A DNA stretch of 64,000 nt, taken from Ovis canadensis (Eukaryota > Chordata > Mammalia > Artiodactyla > Bovidae). A program made the translations under genes and the position numbers. Positions 10,680 to 22,923 of this stretch are shown piece by piece (position 1 is the first letter of the stretch; each line of letters opens with the position of its first letter). The DNA is taken from contig NC_091262.1 of the NCBI RefSeq assembly GCF_042477335.2, positions 68,868,001-68,932,000 of the forward strand, given 5' to 3'. Below the pieces are notes generated by a model, which ran no database searches, had not been told where the DNA came from, and was given only the letters and a program-made list of their open reading frames with translations.

Positions 10680-12240
10680 TAAATAAATGAACCTGAGCCA
10701 TTCCCATTACTAAATAAAACAAGAGCTTTTTTAAAAAAGAACTGTGAATTCCTTGTTAAGCAGGAAGATAATTAAATTAATCATTAAATTGCCCAAACAG
10801 ATCAGAAAATGCAGGCAGGATGATTACCCACTGAGGCTGTAACTGATCACAGTTAGGTGAGCCAAAGGCCTTCATTGACTCTTAGGACCATCAGCATATC
10901 TGCCTGTCTACAGGTACATCTTTACCTAAGCTACCCCCAAGAAATCTAATCTACTAAAGTTCTCCCAGACAAGAAAATTCCATCAAACCCCATGTTAGCT
11001 CACTTAGAAGTTTAACAAACCTCATTGTCAGAAATTTTTCTTGTAATCATCTAAATTCTTTATTCTAGAACTTGGAGCCATTTTCACTCATATTGTCCTT
11101 AATTGGTAATTTTAAAACCTGAACAAATTCTCCTAAGACTAGGATCATCTTAGCTGTCCCAATAATTCTATCAATCAAACAATGAACATAAATGCTACAT
11201 AATGAGCTCGATAGTCTTTTCCTGAGGTCTCCTCACAGACTTCTCTAAGCAAAAGAACCCTAGATGGTTTAATCCTACCTCACACACACTATTCACCAGC
11301 CTTTATATTTGCTTCATGGTTTTCCCTGAAGCTCAGCGGCAAAGAACTTTACTGAAGATGAGTAAATTTAATGATAAACTAAAACATATCCCTTTTAAGC
11401 TGCAATATTAAATTATTACAAACTTACATTTAACATGTAATTGATTCTGACCTCTAGGCTGTCTTCTGTTGCACGTGGACCTATATAATCATACCCAGGC
11501 ATAGACCAATAATATTGATATAATTAATAACTGTATTACATTTTTACTGTGTGTCAGGTATGTGCTCTGTTTTACATTCACTATCTCACCTAAAAGCTTC
11601 ATAACTCTGAGGGTTACAGATGAGGACACTCAAAATTAGAGAGATAACATAATTTGCACGATGTCTCACAATCTGTGAGAACCCAGTCTAACCTCAGAGG
11701 TTTTATATATCTGATTTACATATATATTTTTTATATATATGTCTGATTTATATATACATGATTGAGAAGGAACAATTAACAGAGAAATGGCAAAAGAGTT
11801 GATATAAAACTTTTTCATTTTAGAATGTATTTTTGAGTACTGAATATGGGTGTCCCTAGTGTCCTAGAAATTCATAATAATTAAAATAATATGAAGAGAA
11901 AAATAATATGGAGAAAAATGAAAAGTTGTCAACTCCTCACCCTTATGAAGAAATTAAGTCAACAAAGAGGTGATGATCAAAATGTGAAAGCAAATTGCCT
12001 AAAGTAGTCAATAATTGCCTCTGATATATTAACTTCTTAACAGCAGGCTGATATGCTTAGTAGGGCCCTGCAACCCCTGCAGTGGAAGCAATCTTAACTG
12101 GTCTGTATCATCTCTACAGAAAGTCCTCCTGTTAATTTTAAGGAAGGTTTTGGTTTTTTTTAAGTTTAGACCAGCAGAAAAGTTACAAAAAGAGTATAAT
12201 TGAAAAATAACAGTATAATGGTCTCTCATAAACCCTTTCA
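10680..12240. other. AT-rich intergenic DNA with a MIR fragment
   Basis: A diverged MIR (plus strand) is visible at about 11545-11690 (ctgtgtgtcaggtatgtgctctg … ggttacagatgaggacac). Nothing else can be named. Confidence 0.45.
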
Positions 12241-12244
12241 CCTA

Positions 12245-12720
12245 GATTCACATTTTGTAAATATTTTGCCACATGGCTCCTATTTATTTTTTAATTGTTA
12301 AAATATGCGTAGCATGAAATTTACCTCTTTAACCACTTTTAAAGGTACAGCTTAGTGACATTAAGTACACTGATGTACAACCATCACCACCATCCATCTC
12401 CAGAACTTCTTTAGCCTCCCAAACTGAAACTCTTATCCATCCAACACTTATTTCCCCCTTCCCCTCTCCCTCTAGCCCTTGGCAACCACCATTCTACTTT
12501 CTGTCTCTATGAATCTGACTACTCTACATACCTCATACAAACGGAATCATACAATATTTGTCTTTTTCTGTCTTATTTCACTTAGCAAAATATCCTCAAT
12601 GTATATCCATGTTGTAATTTTAATAGCAGGTGTTAGAATTTCCTTCCTTCTTAAGCCTGAATAATATTCCATTGTAGGTATGTATCACATTTTATCTTCC
12701 TTGTTCATTTTAAGCCACTT
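12245..12720 (-). mobile_element. L1 LINE 3' fragment
   Basis: Reverse-complement L1 text: aaccatcaccaccatccatctcc near 12380, acggaatcatacaatatttg near 12541, and ctgaataatattccattgta near 12657. Confidence 0.75.
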
Positions 12721-13410
12721 TTCAAACTTTTCCAGAACTCCAACTTTGCCACACCCAAGTACAGATGATGCCCAAAGGCATATTAGCAGACTCTCACCAA
12801 GGCAGCCACCTCTTCCAGGTTGCTTAATTTTCCCGCTGACCAGTTAGCTGTAGGCCCTCTTACTGGCCTGAGTCTCTCAAACACACAATATTAAGCACAC
12901 TTGTGACTTCAGAATTAGCTGCAATTTCCTCCCTTCCACCTTTTCAAATGTTTAACCCAAAATGCTTAATTCCACCAGAAGCTGCTTACCTGGAAACAGA
13001 GAGGTAGCTGTGGGAAACAGGAAGCTGTGGGATGAGGGGGGAACGAAATGGAATCCTCGCCTACTTGAACACTGACAGGGCTTGCCATGTTCCCTTCTCT
13101 GGCCTATTCCCTCTCCTTATAGAAGTATTCAAATCACCACATCCTGGAAGCACCTCCCCTCTACTCTTCTATCAAGCTCCAGACTTTTCTTCTCTCCTTT
13201 CCCTCCAAATTCCACTTTCACCATACTTAGGACTCCATAATCCTTTAGAATCTGGGTTTAATCCCCACAGATCTAGTGCCTGGAACAAAGCAGGTACTCT
13301 AAAACTGTGAATAACTGATTCTGAAATTTTCTTGTCAAGTCACCTCATTAGCTTTGGTCTCTATCATGTTTGATGGTGTTGCTGATTCCCTCCTCTTTAA
13401 AATTCTCATC
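12720..13410. other. Unannotated intergenic DNA
   Basis: I see no gene or nameable repeat here. A 92-codon frame (13032-13310) has no recognisable features. Confidence 0.35.
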
Positions 13411-13765
13411 CTATAAACAACCTAAATGCAAACTAACAATGGATGGATGGATAATTAAAAAAAAAAAAAAGTGAGGTAGACAGAGAGAATGGAGTACTAC
13501 TCAGCCATTAAAGAAAAGATGCAATCTTGCCATTTAAGACTACAAGGATAGACCTTGAGGGTATTATGATAAGTGAAGTAAGTAAGATGAAGAAAGACAA
13601 ATACCATATGATTTTAGTCATATGTGGGATAAATAAAAAATAAGTGAACAAATGAACAAGTCAAACAAACATGTAAATACAGAGAACAGAATAGTGGTCA
13701 CTACAGGGGAAGGGATTAGGTGAAGACAGAGTGGCTAAGAGGGTCAACTCTATAATGATAGATGG
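13410..13765 (+). mobile_element. L1 LINE 3' fragment
   Basis: The text ggagtactactcagccattaaag near 13491, followed by the aagtgaagtaagtaagat and catatgtgggataaat boxes, is the L1 3' end region in sense orientation. Confidence 0.75.
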
Positions 13766-13769
13766 AAAC

Positions 13770-13920
13770 TAGCTTCCCTGGTGGCTCAGACGGTGAAGAA
13801 TCTGCCTGCAATGCACGAGACCTGGGTTCGATCCCTGGTTGGGAAGATCCCCTGGAGGAGGCCATGGCAACCCACTTCAGTATTCTTGCCTGGAGAATCG
13901 CCATGGACAGAGGAGCCCAG
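13770..13920 (+). mobile_element. Bov-tA SINE (5' part), first arm of an inverted pair
   Basis: It starts agcttccctggtggctcagac and stops after ggacagaggagcc, where an antisense copy begins. Confidence 0.85.
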
Positions 13921-14071
13921 GAAATAGTCTCTGTTCATGGGATTTCCCAGACAAGAATACTGGAGTGGGTTGCCATGCCCTCCTCCAGGGCATCTTTCCA
14001 ACCCAGGGATTGAACCCAGGTCTTTCACACTGCAGGCAGATTCTTTACCGTCTGAGCCACCAGGGAAGCCT
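13921..14071 (-). mobile_element. Bov-tA SINE, second arm of the inverted pair
   Basis: This antisense copy runs from about caggaaatagtctctgttc to gagccaccagggaagcct. With the preceding element it forms a roughly 150-bp imperfect inverted repeat with almost no spacer. Confidence 0.85.
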
Positions 14072-14171
14072 AAATTAACTATTTTCAAAAGCAAGTTACT
14101 GTAGCAAAAACCGAAGCCCCAAAATGGAAGAATGCTAAATGTTGTCTTATCCTAAAGAGCTCAATAACTAT

Positions 14172-14387
14172 GGTGAAGTGAAGTGAAGTCGCTCAGTCGT
14201 GTCTGACTCTTTTCGACCCAGTGGACTGTAGCCCACCAGGCTCCTCCATCCATGGGATTCTCCAGGCAAGAATACTGGAGTGGGTTTCCATTTCCTTCTC
14301 CAGGGGATCTTCCCAACCCAGGGATCGAACCCGGGTCTCTAGCATTGCAGGCAGACGCTTTAACCTCTGAACTACCAGGGAAGCCCA
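14172..14387 (-). mobile_element. Bov-tA SINE
   Basis: This antisense element runs from tgaagtgaagtcgctcagtcg to ctaccagggaagcccat and is full-length. Confidence 0.9.
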
Positions 14388-14504
14388 TCAATAACTATAA
14401 GACACAATAAAAGTGCTATAGGAAGGCATAGGAAGGAGAAATCAAAAGAAAGAATTTTAGTCATGTGGTTATAATGAAGATTTAGTGAGCATTTACTGTA
14501 TTCT

Positions 14505-14580
14505 AGGAGCCTGGCAGGCTATGGTCCATGGGGTTGCAAAGAGTCAGACACGACTGAAGCGACTTAGCACACACACACAA
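14505..14580 (+). mobile_element. Truncated Bov-tA 3' end
   Basis: The text gagcctggcaggctatggtcc followed by cagacacgactgaagcgactt is the 3' part only, ending in a short CA run. Confidence 0.8.
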
Positions 14581-14789
14581 GCTCTGTTTATTCTCACTCC
14601 TTGCTTTATCTCATCTAGTCTCATAGTGTAACTACCATTTATATACCAATGACTCTCAGGTTTATATCTCCAGCCCAGACCTCTTTCCCAAATCCTGAAC
14701 CTACACCTAACAGCCTAGTCAATATCTCCATTTAGATTCCAATTGACTCTACATGCTTAAACTGAATGCTTAAACTCGACATGCTTAAA

Positions 14790-15065
14790 ACTGAATTCAT
14801 CGCTGATGACATTTGGGTTGCTTCCATGTCTTTACTATTGTACATAGTGCAGCAGTGAACATTGAGGTGCATGTGTCTTTTTGAATTATAGTTTTGTGCA
14901 GATATATGCCCAGGAATGAGACTGCAGGATCATATGGCAACTCTACTTTTAGTTTTTTGAGGAAACTCCATACTGTTTTTCATAGTGGCTTCCACACTTT
15001 ACATTTCCACCAACAGTGTAGGAGGGTTCCCTTTTCTCCACACCCTCTCCAGCAATAAATGCCCA
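14790..15065 (-). mobile_element. L1 LINE 3' fragment (artiodactyl L1)
   Basis: Reverse-complement text: gatatatgcccaggaatgagac near 14900, ggaaactccatactgtttttc near 14961, accaacagtgtaggagggttcc near 15010. Confidence 0.8.
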
Positions 15066-15840
15066 ATCTTTTCAACTATATCCCCACCCACTTATGTCCA
15101 AATGATCATTTATAAGAAAATCCCAGATATCATAAAATTTCATGCATAAATATTTGTATGTGTGTTACAGAGAATCTTTTAAACATAACAACATAATTAA
15201 CACACCCAAAGAAAATTAACAGTAATTTTTTAATGTTATCAAATATATAGTGTTTAAGTTTCTCCAATTGTCTCATAATTTTTTTTTTACAAGTCCAAGC
15301 AAGATTTGTACATTGCATTTGGATGACACTACCTTAGGCCTCTTTTAATCTGTATGTTTTTCTCTTTCTTATTTCCTGCAATTTATTTGTTGATGAAACC
15401 ATATCATTTGTTCTGTAAACTTTCCAACTTTGTGGATTTTTCTTAATCCCTGTGATGTCATTTACAGTCTTTTTTCTTTTTTATAAATGGGCAGAGAGGT
15501 ATGCCTGTTCATATTTATGTTCCTTTTTTGGCAAGAATAACTGGTATTACAAACTTCCTATTGCATCTCATCAAGAAGTATATATTAATAACATTTGGTT
15601 TAATGTATTTTTTTTCTGTTACAATTGACCATCAGGTTCAAATATTACCACCTTTTTAGGATAGTTTAACAGTCATTGATAATTATAACCAAGGTGAATT
15701 ATTTCACTAGGGGCTGTAAAAAAGTGATATTCTAATATTAACATACTACCTTCATTTATTAGCTGGAATTCTTCTATAATAAGAACTTATAGAATAGTCA
15801 AGTATTTGAACATTTAGAATAGTCAAGTATTTGATTAGTG
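15065..15840 (-). mobile_element. Old, diverged LINE-like sequence
   Basis: AT-rich text such as tgtacattgcatttggatgac and the cctctttaatc-type box suggests an old L1 3' region. The family call is weak. A 19-bp direct repeat (15791-15809 and 15816-15834) lies at its right end. Confidence 0.35.
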
Positions 15841-15849
15841 AGGGAAAGG

Positions 15850-16168
15850 CAGGGCTTCCCTCATAGCTTAGTTGATAAAGAATCTGCCTGCAATGCAGGA
15901 GACCCCGGTTTGATTCCTGGATCAGGAAGATTCCCTGGAAAAGGGATAGGATACCTGCTCCAGTATTCTTAGGCTTCTCTTGTGGCTCAGCTGGTAAAGA
16001 ATCTGCCCACAATGTGGGAGACCTGAGTTCGATCCCTGGGTTGGGAAGATACCCTGGAGAAGGGAAAGGCTACCTACTCTAGTATTTTGGCCTGGAGAAT
16101 TCCATGGACTGTATAGTCCATGGGGTCACAAAGAGTCAGACATGACTGAGCGACTCACTTCACTTCAG
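15850..16168 (+). mobile_element. Two tandem Bov-tA SINEs
   Basis: The first (about 15850-15970) is a 5' portion that stops at ccagtattctt. The second (about 15971-16168) starts aggcttctcttgtggctcagc and runs to gactgagcgactc. Both are in sense orientation. Confidence 0.85.
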
Positions 16169-16169
16169 G

Positions 16170-16743
16170 GAAAGGCAGGACAAATGTTTCTTTCCTTTGA
16201 TTTACTAAATAGTAAGTTGAGATTCTTCATATAACACATAATAGTTCTCTAAATAATGGGGTTCTCCAGCATACCCCAAAGATTACTTCAGAGAGTTTTG
16301 TTTTTAGTATCACTATGAACTGTGGGTTTTAACACATCTGGTGTGCTTCAAACCACTGCAATTATTGTTCATTTTGAAATGCATACTGTCCCATCTATGG
16401 ACCGTGTAAGTCCTCTCAGATTAGCTCCGAAGTTCTTTTGACATGATTTCAGTCCTCTTGGATGGCTTTGTTGCTTTCTGGTATAACAAGATCTTCCAGG
16501 TTCACCTTGTTTATTTCCTGCCACAAATCTAGAATCGGATGTTTCTCTAAGAAGCCTTGGATCATTTAGTAAATGGTATTTAAAGACTACAATTTGGATA
16601 GTTGGAATACTTACTGCTACTGAGTTGATCATTGTTTGGCTTTATCTAACTAAATCTTAGGGTTTCAGGGATTTTATCAACTCTTTTGATTCTGTATCTG
16701 TATCTCTTTTTAGCATAATCAACAACTTGATTACTAATAACAT
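16170..16743. other. Unannotated intergenic DNA
   Basis: No recognisable gene. The text resembles old LINE-derived DNA but I cannot name it. Confidence 0.3.
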
Positions 16744-17790
16744 TCAGTTCAGTTCAGTTCAGTCGCTCAGTTGGATCCGACTCTTTGCAACCCCATGAAT
16801 CACAGCACGCCAGGCCTCCCTGTCCATCACCAACTCCCAGAGTTCACTCGAACTCACGTCCATCGAGTCGGTGATGCGATCCAGCCATCTCATCCTCGGT
16901 CGTCCCCTTCTCCTCCTGCCCCCAGTCCCTCCCAGCATCAGAGTCTTCCAATGAGTCAACTCTTCGCATGAGGTGGCCAAAGTACTGGAGTTTCAGCTTT
17001 AGCATCATTCCTTCCAAAGAAATCCCAGGGCTGATCTCCTTCAGAATGGACTGGTTGGATCTCCTTGCAGTCCAAGGGACTCTCAAGAGTCTTCTCCAAC
17101 ACCATAGTTCAAAAGCATCAATTCTTTGGTGCTCTGCTTTCTTCACAGTCCAACTCTCACATCCATACACGACCACTGGAAAAAACCAGAGCCTTGACTA
17201 GACAGACCTCTGTTGCCAAAGTAATGTCTCTGCTTTTCAATATGGTATCTAGATTGGCCATACTTTTCCTTCCAAAGAGTAAGCGTCTTTTAATTTCATG
17301 GCTGCAGTCACCATCTGCAGTGATTTTGGAGCCCAAAAAAATAAAGTCTGACACTGTTTCTACTGTTTCCCCATCTATTTCCCATGGAGTGATGGGACCG
17401 GATGCCATGATCTTCGTTTTCTGAATGTTGAGCTTTAAGCCAACTTTTTCACTCTCCTCTTTCACTTTCATCAAGAGGCTTTTTAGTTCCTCTTCACTTT
17501 CTGCCATAAGGGTGGTGCCATCTGCATATCTGAGGTTACTGATATTTTCCCTGGCAATCTTGATTCCAGCTTGTGCTTCTTCCAGCCCAGTGTTTCTCAT
17601 GATGTACTCTGCATAGAAGTTAAAAAAGCAGGGTGACAATATACAGCCTTCACGTACTCCTTTTCCTATTTGGAACCAGTCTGTTGTTCTATGTCCAGTT
17701 CTAACTGTTGCTTCCTGACCTGCATGTAGGTTTCCCAAGAGGCAGGTCAGGTGTTCTGGTATTCCCATCTCTTGAAGAATTTCCCACATT
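16744..17790 (-). mobile_element. BovB (RTE) LINE fragment 1, 3' end with partial reverse transcriptase
   Basis: The antisense element begins at its 3' tail (cagttcagttcagttcag) and extends about 1.05 kb into the reverse transcriptase region. On the minus strand one open frame of about 210 codons remains, with [11 protein letters not shown] and the RT active-site box. That box is Y-A-D-G here instead of Y-A-D-D, so the copy is catalytically dead as well as 5'-truncated. Confidence 0.93.
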
Positions 17791-17899
17791 AGCAATTTAT
17801 TTTATTCCATTACATATATAAAACTGTTTCCAAAAAACTCCCAATATTATTACTAATAAGATGACTAATAAAAACAGTTTAACATTTTTGCAGTGTATT

Positions 17900-18089
17900 T
17901 CTTTCCTTAGGGTATATCCCATAAAAACGTATACTTAAGATATATGCTACAACATGGATGAATCCTGAGGACATTATGCTAAGTGACATAAGACAGTCAC
18001 AAAAAAACAAAATACTGTGTGATTCCACTTATACAAGGCATTTAGAATAGTCAAAATCAGAGACACAGAAAGTCAAACGGTGGTTATAC
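17900..18089 (+). mobile_element. L1 LINE piece, left of BovB insertion
   Basis: It contains acaacatggatgaatcctgagg and gattccacttatacaaggc, L1 3' region text. It resumes after the BovB at 20122. Confidence 0.7.
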
Positions 18090-20121
18090 AGTGGAAGTGA
18101 GAAATAGATTTAATAGATCTGACAGGTAGAGTGCCTGATGAACTATGGAATGAGGTTCGTGACATTGTACAGGGGACAGGGATCAAGACCATTCCCATGG
18201 AAAAGAAATGCAAAAAAGCAAAATAGCTGTCTGGGGAAGGCTTACAAATAGCTGTGAAAAGAAGAGAAGTGAAAACCCAAGGAGAAAAGGAAAGATATAA
18301 GCATCTGAATGCAGAGTTTCAAAGAATAGCAAGAAGAGATAAGAAAACCTTCTTCAGTGATCAATGCAAAGAAATAGAGGAAAAGAACAGAATGGGAAAG
18401 ATTAGAGATCTCTTCAAGAAAATTAGAGATACCAAGGGAACATTTCATGCAAAGATGGGCTCGATAAAGGACAGAAATGATATGGACCTAACAGAAGCAG
18501 AAGATATTAAGAAGAGGTGGCAAGAATACACAGAAGAACTGTACAAAAAGGATCTTCATGACCCAGATAATCACGATGGTGTGATCACTCATCTAGAGCC
18601 AGACATCCTGGAATGTGAAGTCAAGTGGGCCTTAGAAAGCATCACTACGAACAAAGCTAGTGGAGGTGATGGAATTCCAGTAGAGCTATTTCAAATCCTG
18701 AAAGATGATGCTGTGAAAGTGCTGCACTCAATATGCCAGCAAATTTGGAAAACTCAGCAGTGGCCACAGGACTAGAAAAGGTCAGTTTTCATTCCAATCC
18801 CAAAGAAAGGAAATGCCAAAGAATGCTCAAACTACTGCACAATTGCACTCATTTCACATACTAGTAAAGTAATGCTCAAAATTCTCCAAGCCAGGCTTCA
18901 GCAATATGTGAACTGTGAACTCCCTGATGTTCAAGCTGGTTTTAGAAAAGGCAGAGGAACCAGAGATCAAATTGCCAACATCCGCTGGATCATGGAAAAA
19001 GCAAGAGAGTTCCAGAAAAACATCTATTTCTGCTTTATTGACTATGCCAAAGCCTTTGACTGTGTGGATCACAATAAACTGGAAAATTCTGAAAGAGATG
19101 GGAATACCAGACCACCTGACCTGCCTCTTGAGAAATCTGTGTGCAGGCTAGGAAGCAACAGAACTGGACATGGAACAACAGACTGGTTCCAAATAGGAAA
19201 AGGAGTACGTCAAGGCTGTATATTGTCACCCTGCTTTTTTAACTTATATGCAGAGTACATCATGAGAAACACTGGACTGGAAGAAACACAAGCTGGAATC
19301 AAGACTGCCGGGAGAAATATCAATAACCTCACATATGCAGATGACACCACCCTTATGGCAGAAAGTGAAGAGGAACTAAAAAGCCTCTTGATGAAAGTGA
19401 AAGAGGAGAGTGAAAAAGTTGGCTTAAAGCTCAACATTCAGAAAACGAAGATCATGGCATCCGGTCCCATCACTTCATGGGAAATAGATGGGGAAACAGT
19501 AGAAACAGTGTCAGACTTTATTTTGGGGGCTCCAAAATCACTGCAGATGGTGACTGCAGCCATGAAATTAAAAGACGCTTACTCCTTGGAAGAAAAGTTA
19601 TGAGCAACCTAGATAGCATATTCAAAAGCAGAGACATTACTTTGCCGACTAAGGTCCGTCTAGTCAAGGCTATGGTTTTTCCTGTGGTCATGTATGGATG
19701 TGAGAGTTGGACTGTGAAGAAGGCTGAGCGCCCAAGAATTGATGCTTTTGAACTGTGGTGTTGGAGAAGACTCTTGAGAGTCCCTTGGACTGCAAGGAGA
19801 TCCAACCAGTCCATTCTGAAGGAGATCAGCCCTGGGATTTCTTTGGAAGGAATGATGCTAAAGCTGAAACTCCAGTACTTTGGCCACCTCATGCGAAGAG
19901 TTGACTCACTGGAAAAGACTCTGATGCTGGGAGGGATTGGGGGCAGGAGAAGGGGACGATCCAGGATGAGATGGCTGGATGGCATCACGGACTCAATGGA
20001 CACGACTCTGAGTGAACTCTGGGAGTTGGTGATGGACAGGGAGGCCTGGCGTGCTGCAATTCATGGGGTCGCAAAGAGTTGGACACGACTGAGCGACTGA
20101 ACTGAACTGAACTGAACTGAG
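18090..20121 (+). mobile_element. BovB (RTE) LINE fragment 2, about 2.0 kb
   Basis: This is the longest BovB here. It begins ggaagtgagaaatagattt, just after the endonuclease region, and ends in ACTGA repeats. It keeps the linker (L-N-A-E-F-Q-R-I-A-R-R-D-K-K), RT fingers and palm (F-I-D-Y-A-K-A-F-D, Q-G-C-I-L-S-P, Y-A-D-D), and the C-terminal [10 protein letters not shown] region. Stop codons and shifts (stop after W-P-Q-D near 18773, a frame change near 19080 and 19530) leave several overlapping frames. It is inserted in an older L1. Confidence 0.95.
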
Positions 20122-20460
20122 GGGGTATGAAGGAGAATTGGGAGTTATTATTTAATGAGTATATTGAGTTTCAGTTTTACAAGATAAAAAGAAGTATGGA
20201 GGCTATGGCCATACCCTCCTGAGTGTGCCTGATCTCATCTGATTCAGAAGCTAAGCAGGGTTTGATCTGGTTAACATATGGATGGGAGAATACCTGGGAC
20301 TACTGACTACTGTAGGTTTAAAAAAAAGGTGGGGCTATGGAGATGGATGATGGTGATAGTTCTACAACATTATGAACATATTTAATATCACTGAACTATA
20401 CAATTAAAATGATTAAAATAGTAAATTCTACATGTATTTTACCATAATAAAAATTTTTGA
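20122..20460 (+). mobile_element. L1 LINE 3' end, interrupted by a 5S rRNA pseudogene
   Basis: It continues the L1 left of the BovB (gagtttcagttttacaagat … ggagatggatgatggtgatagttc … cactgaactatacaatt … accataataaaaa). The 5S-like sequence at 20201-20319 is inserted in it. Confidence 0.75.
20201..20319 (+). pseudogene. 5S rRNA pseudogene with short A-tail
   Basis: About 119 bp match 5S rRNA in order: ggctatggccataccctcctgag, tgatctcatctgat, cagaagctaagcagggt, then tggatgggagaatacctggg and ctgtaggttt. An A-run follows (20320-20327). The internal promoter boxes are mutated. The A-tail and the location inside an L1 3' region indicate a LINE-mediated retrocopy and not a functional gene. Confidence 0.9.
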
Positions 20461-20524
20461 AAAAACATGCAGTTAAACTACCATATTTTAAAGTTATCTG
20501 AAAGAATTCCACCAATTTAATAGA

Positions 20525-20812
20525 GGTTAATTTATTTCACTTTGATTTTTATTTTTAGTGACTTTATTTTTTTATGAGGTAAAATTTAAATACAGTGAAA
20601 TGCGAAGCTCTTTGTTTTTGCAAAGCTCTTAGTTGTATAATTTGATGTGTTTTGATAAACATATATATCTATTAAACTTACATACCAATCAAGATATAAA
20701 AATATCTTCCTCACTCCAGAGAGTTTTCTCATGGCAAATATATTCTAATTTCTATTACTATGTATTAGTTTCACCTGCTCAACAATTTTACATAAAGGTA
20801 ATCATACAGGGA
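20525..20812 (-). mobile_element. Old L1 LINE fragment, left piece
   Basis: Reverse-complement L1 text such as gataaacatatatatctattaaac and ttcacctgctcaacaattttac. It resumes after the SINE at 20813-21029. Confidence 0.5.
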
Positions 20813-21029
20813 AGGGCTCCCCTGGTGGCTCAGACTGTAAAGAATCCACCTGCAATGTGGGAGACCTGGGTTCAATCCCTGGGTTGGGAAGATCCCCTGG
20901 AGGAGGGCATGGCAACCCACTCCAGTATTCTTGCTTGGAGAATGCCCATGGACAGAGGAGATGCCTAGCAGGCTACAGTCCATGGGGTTGCAAAGAGTCG
21001 GACACGACTGAGAGACTAATCAAACAATC
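20813..21029 (+). mobile_element. Bov-tA SINE
   Basis: Full-length element from gggctcccctggtggctcagac to cggacacgactgagagact, with imperfect flanking repeats (AATCATACAG and AATCACACAG). Confidence 0.9.
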
Positions 21030-21720
21030 ACACAGCATGTGGTCTTTTGCATGCATCTTCTTTGCTCAATACACCATATCTGAGATTCATATGTATTGCT
21101 GCACAAATCCGCTCTGCAGTATTCTACTGTATACCTGTTCCACAATTTATCAATTTGCCTGTTGATGAATCTTTGTGTCATTTGGACCATTATAAATAAA
21201 GCTCCTATGAACATTCATAAATAAGTCTTTTGGGAAACATACATTTTCATTTCTCTTGGGCTGATATCCAGGAGTGGAATGGTTGCAGTTAAACAAACAG
21301 CATTTCTTTAACTTTTAAGAGAGAAATGACAAACAGCTTTCCAAAATGGTTGTATAATTTTATACTCCCACTAACAACATATCAGAGTTTCAGGTGCTGC
21401 ACGTTCTCACTAATGTTTGGTATAGGTAATGTGAAGTGGTATCTCATTGTGTTTTTCAGTAAATTTTATATATTATTTATTCTTTTTCCTCATGTTCAAC
21501 AAAGTGTACCTGTTTTAAGTGTAGAGTTTGATGAGCTCAACAAATGTATATATGTGCATAACCACTACCATAATCAAGTACAGAACATTTTCATCACCCC
21601 AAAAGTTTCTTTGTGGCCCCTTTGCAATCGATTCCCATCCCCTCCCCAGCATCAGGAAACACTTATTTGCCTTCTTTCACTGTAGATAAGCTTTGCCCAT
21701 TCTAGAACTTCACAAAAACT
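21030..21720 (-). mobile_element. Old L1 LINE fragment, right piece
   Basis: It contains gttgatgaatctttgtgtcatttgg, the ctgatatccaggagtggaatgg box and catcaccccaaaagtttc, all L1 3' region text in antisense. Confidence 0.55.
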
Positions 21721-22528
21721 TATTCATGCAGTGTGTACTCATAGTGACCATGAATATGCACTATTGAAACCTCTCAGAGTATATTTGGTTGATGAACCCC
21801 CTGCTGCCACTCTGGGTCTACTCCCACATTTGCACCAAAGCCACACTTCCTTAGGCTGATCCCAGCCAATGCCAGAGAAACAAAGGCAGGCCTAATCCTG
21901 TGATTAAAAAGATTCTTCCAACAGGTCCTTTGACTTCAAGACTCTTCATCAGCCTGACCAAACCTTTCTTGAATCTATGCTGCAGGACAAAACTCATTTC
22001 CAATCCTCATTCTTTTCCTCTCTCCTTCCACTATATCTCGGTCTGAGGCTCTCTCTGCCTTCCACTGATCTCTCCATGTGGTGATTTAAAATATATCCAC
22101 AAATTCATTGACACATCCTTCAAAAGGTAGAGTCAATTTCCTTCCTCTTGAGAGTAGACTAGACTCAATGACTTGCTTCTGTATATAAATAAAATAAAAC
22201 AAAGCAGAAATGATGATACCTAACTTCAAACACTGTGTCATTAAAAGGCACTGTAGCTCCCTCCTTACTTTCTGGCTTTTGCCATGTTATAAGGATACTC
22301 AAGTAGACCGATGGAGAGTCCTACATGTTGAGGAGTTGAGGTTTCCTACAAATAGCCATTTGAATGAGCCATCTTGGAAGCAGATCATCCAGTCTCAGTC
22401 AAGCCTTCAGATTACTATAACCCCAACTGACATCTTGACTACAACCTCATGGTTGTAGGACTACTATCCTAAGCCAAAACCACTCACCTAATTTGCTCCT
22501 TAATTTCAGATCCTTAAAGACTGTGTGA
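21720..22528. other. Unannotated intergenic DNA
   Basis: I see no gene. The region 22090-22460 resembles an old dispersed repeat (agactagactcaatgacttgcttc) that I cannot name. Confidence 0.3.
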
Positions 22529-22836
22529 GCGCTACCTTGGTGGTCTAGTGGTTAAGAATCCACCTGCCAATGCAGGGGACACAAGTTTGATCCCTGGTCC
22601 CAGAAGATCCCACATGTGAAGAGCAACTAAGCCCGTGTGCCGCAACCTACTGAGCCTGTGCTCTAGATCCTGTGCTCTGCAACAAGAGAAGTCACTGCAA
22701 TCAGAAATCCGGGCACAGCGATAAAAAGTAGACTGCTCCCACCTCTCCCCTGCTCACTGCAACTAGAGAGAAAACACACAGGCAGCAACAAAGACCCAGA
22801 GCAGCCAAAAATAAATAATCTTAAAAAAAAAAAAAA
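22529..22836 (+). mobile_element. CHR-type SINE
   Basis: It runs from gcgctaccttggtggtctagtgg to cagccaaaaataaataatc and a poly-A tail (about 22821-22837). Confidence 0.85.
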
Positions 22837-22923
22837 AAGGAAAACCATGTTAGATAATACATATTTGTTAGTTTAGGCTGCTGAATTTTAGAGTAATCAG
22901 ACTCAAAACAATAGATAACCAAT

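Noticed and set aside
16844-20100. Reverse-transcriptase-like proteins read as host genes
   Set aside because: They are fragments of BovB retrotransposons, truncated at the 5' end, frameshifted, and ending in the ACTGA-type tail.
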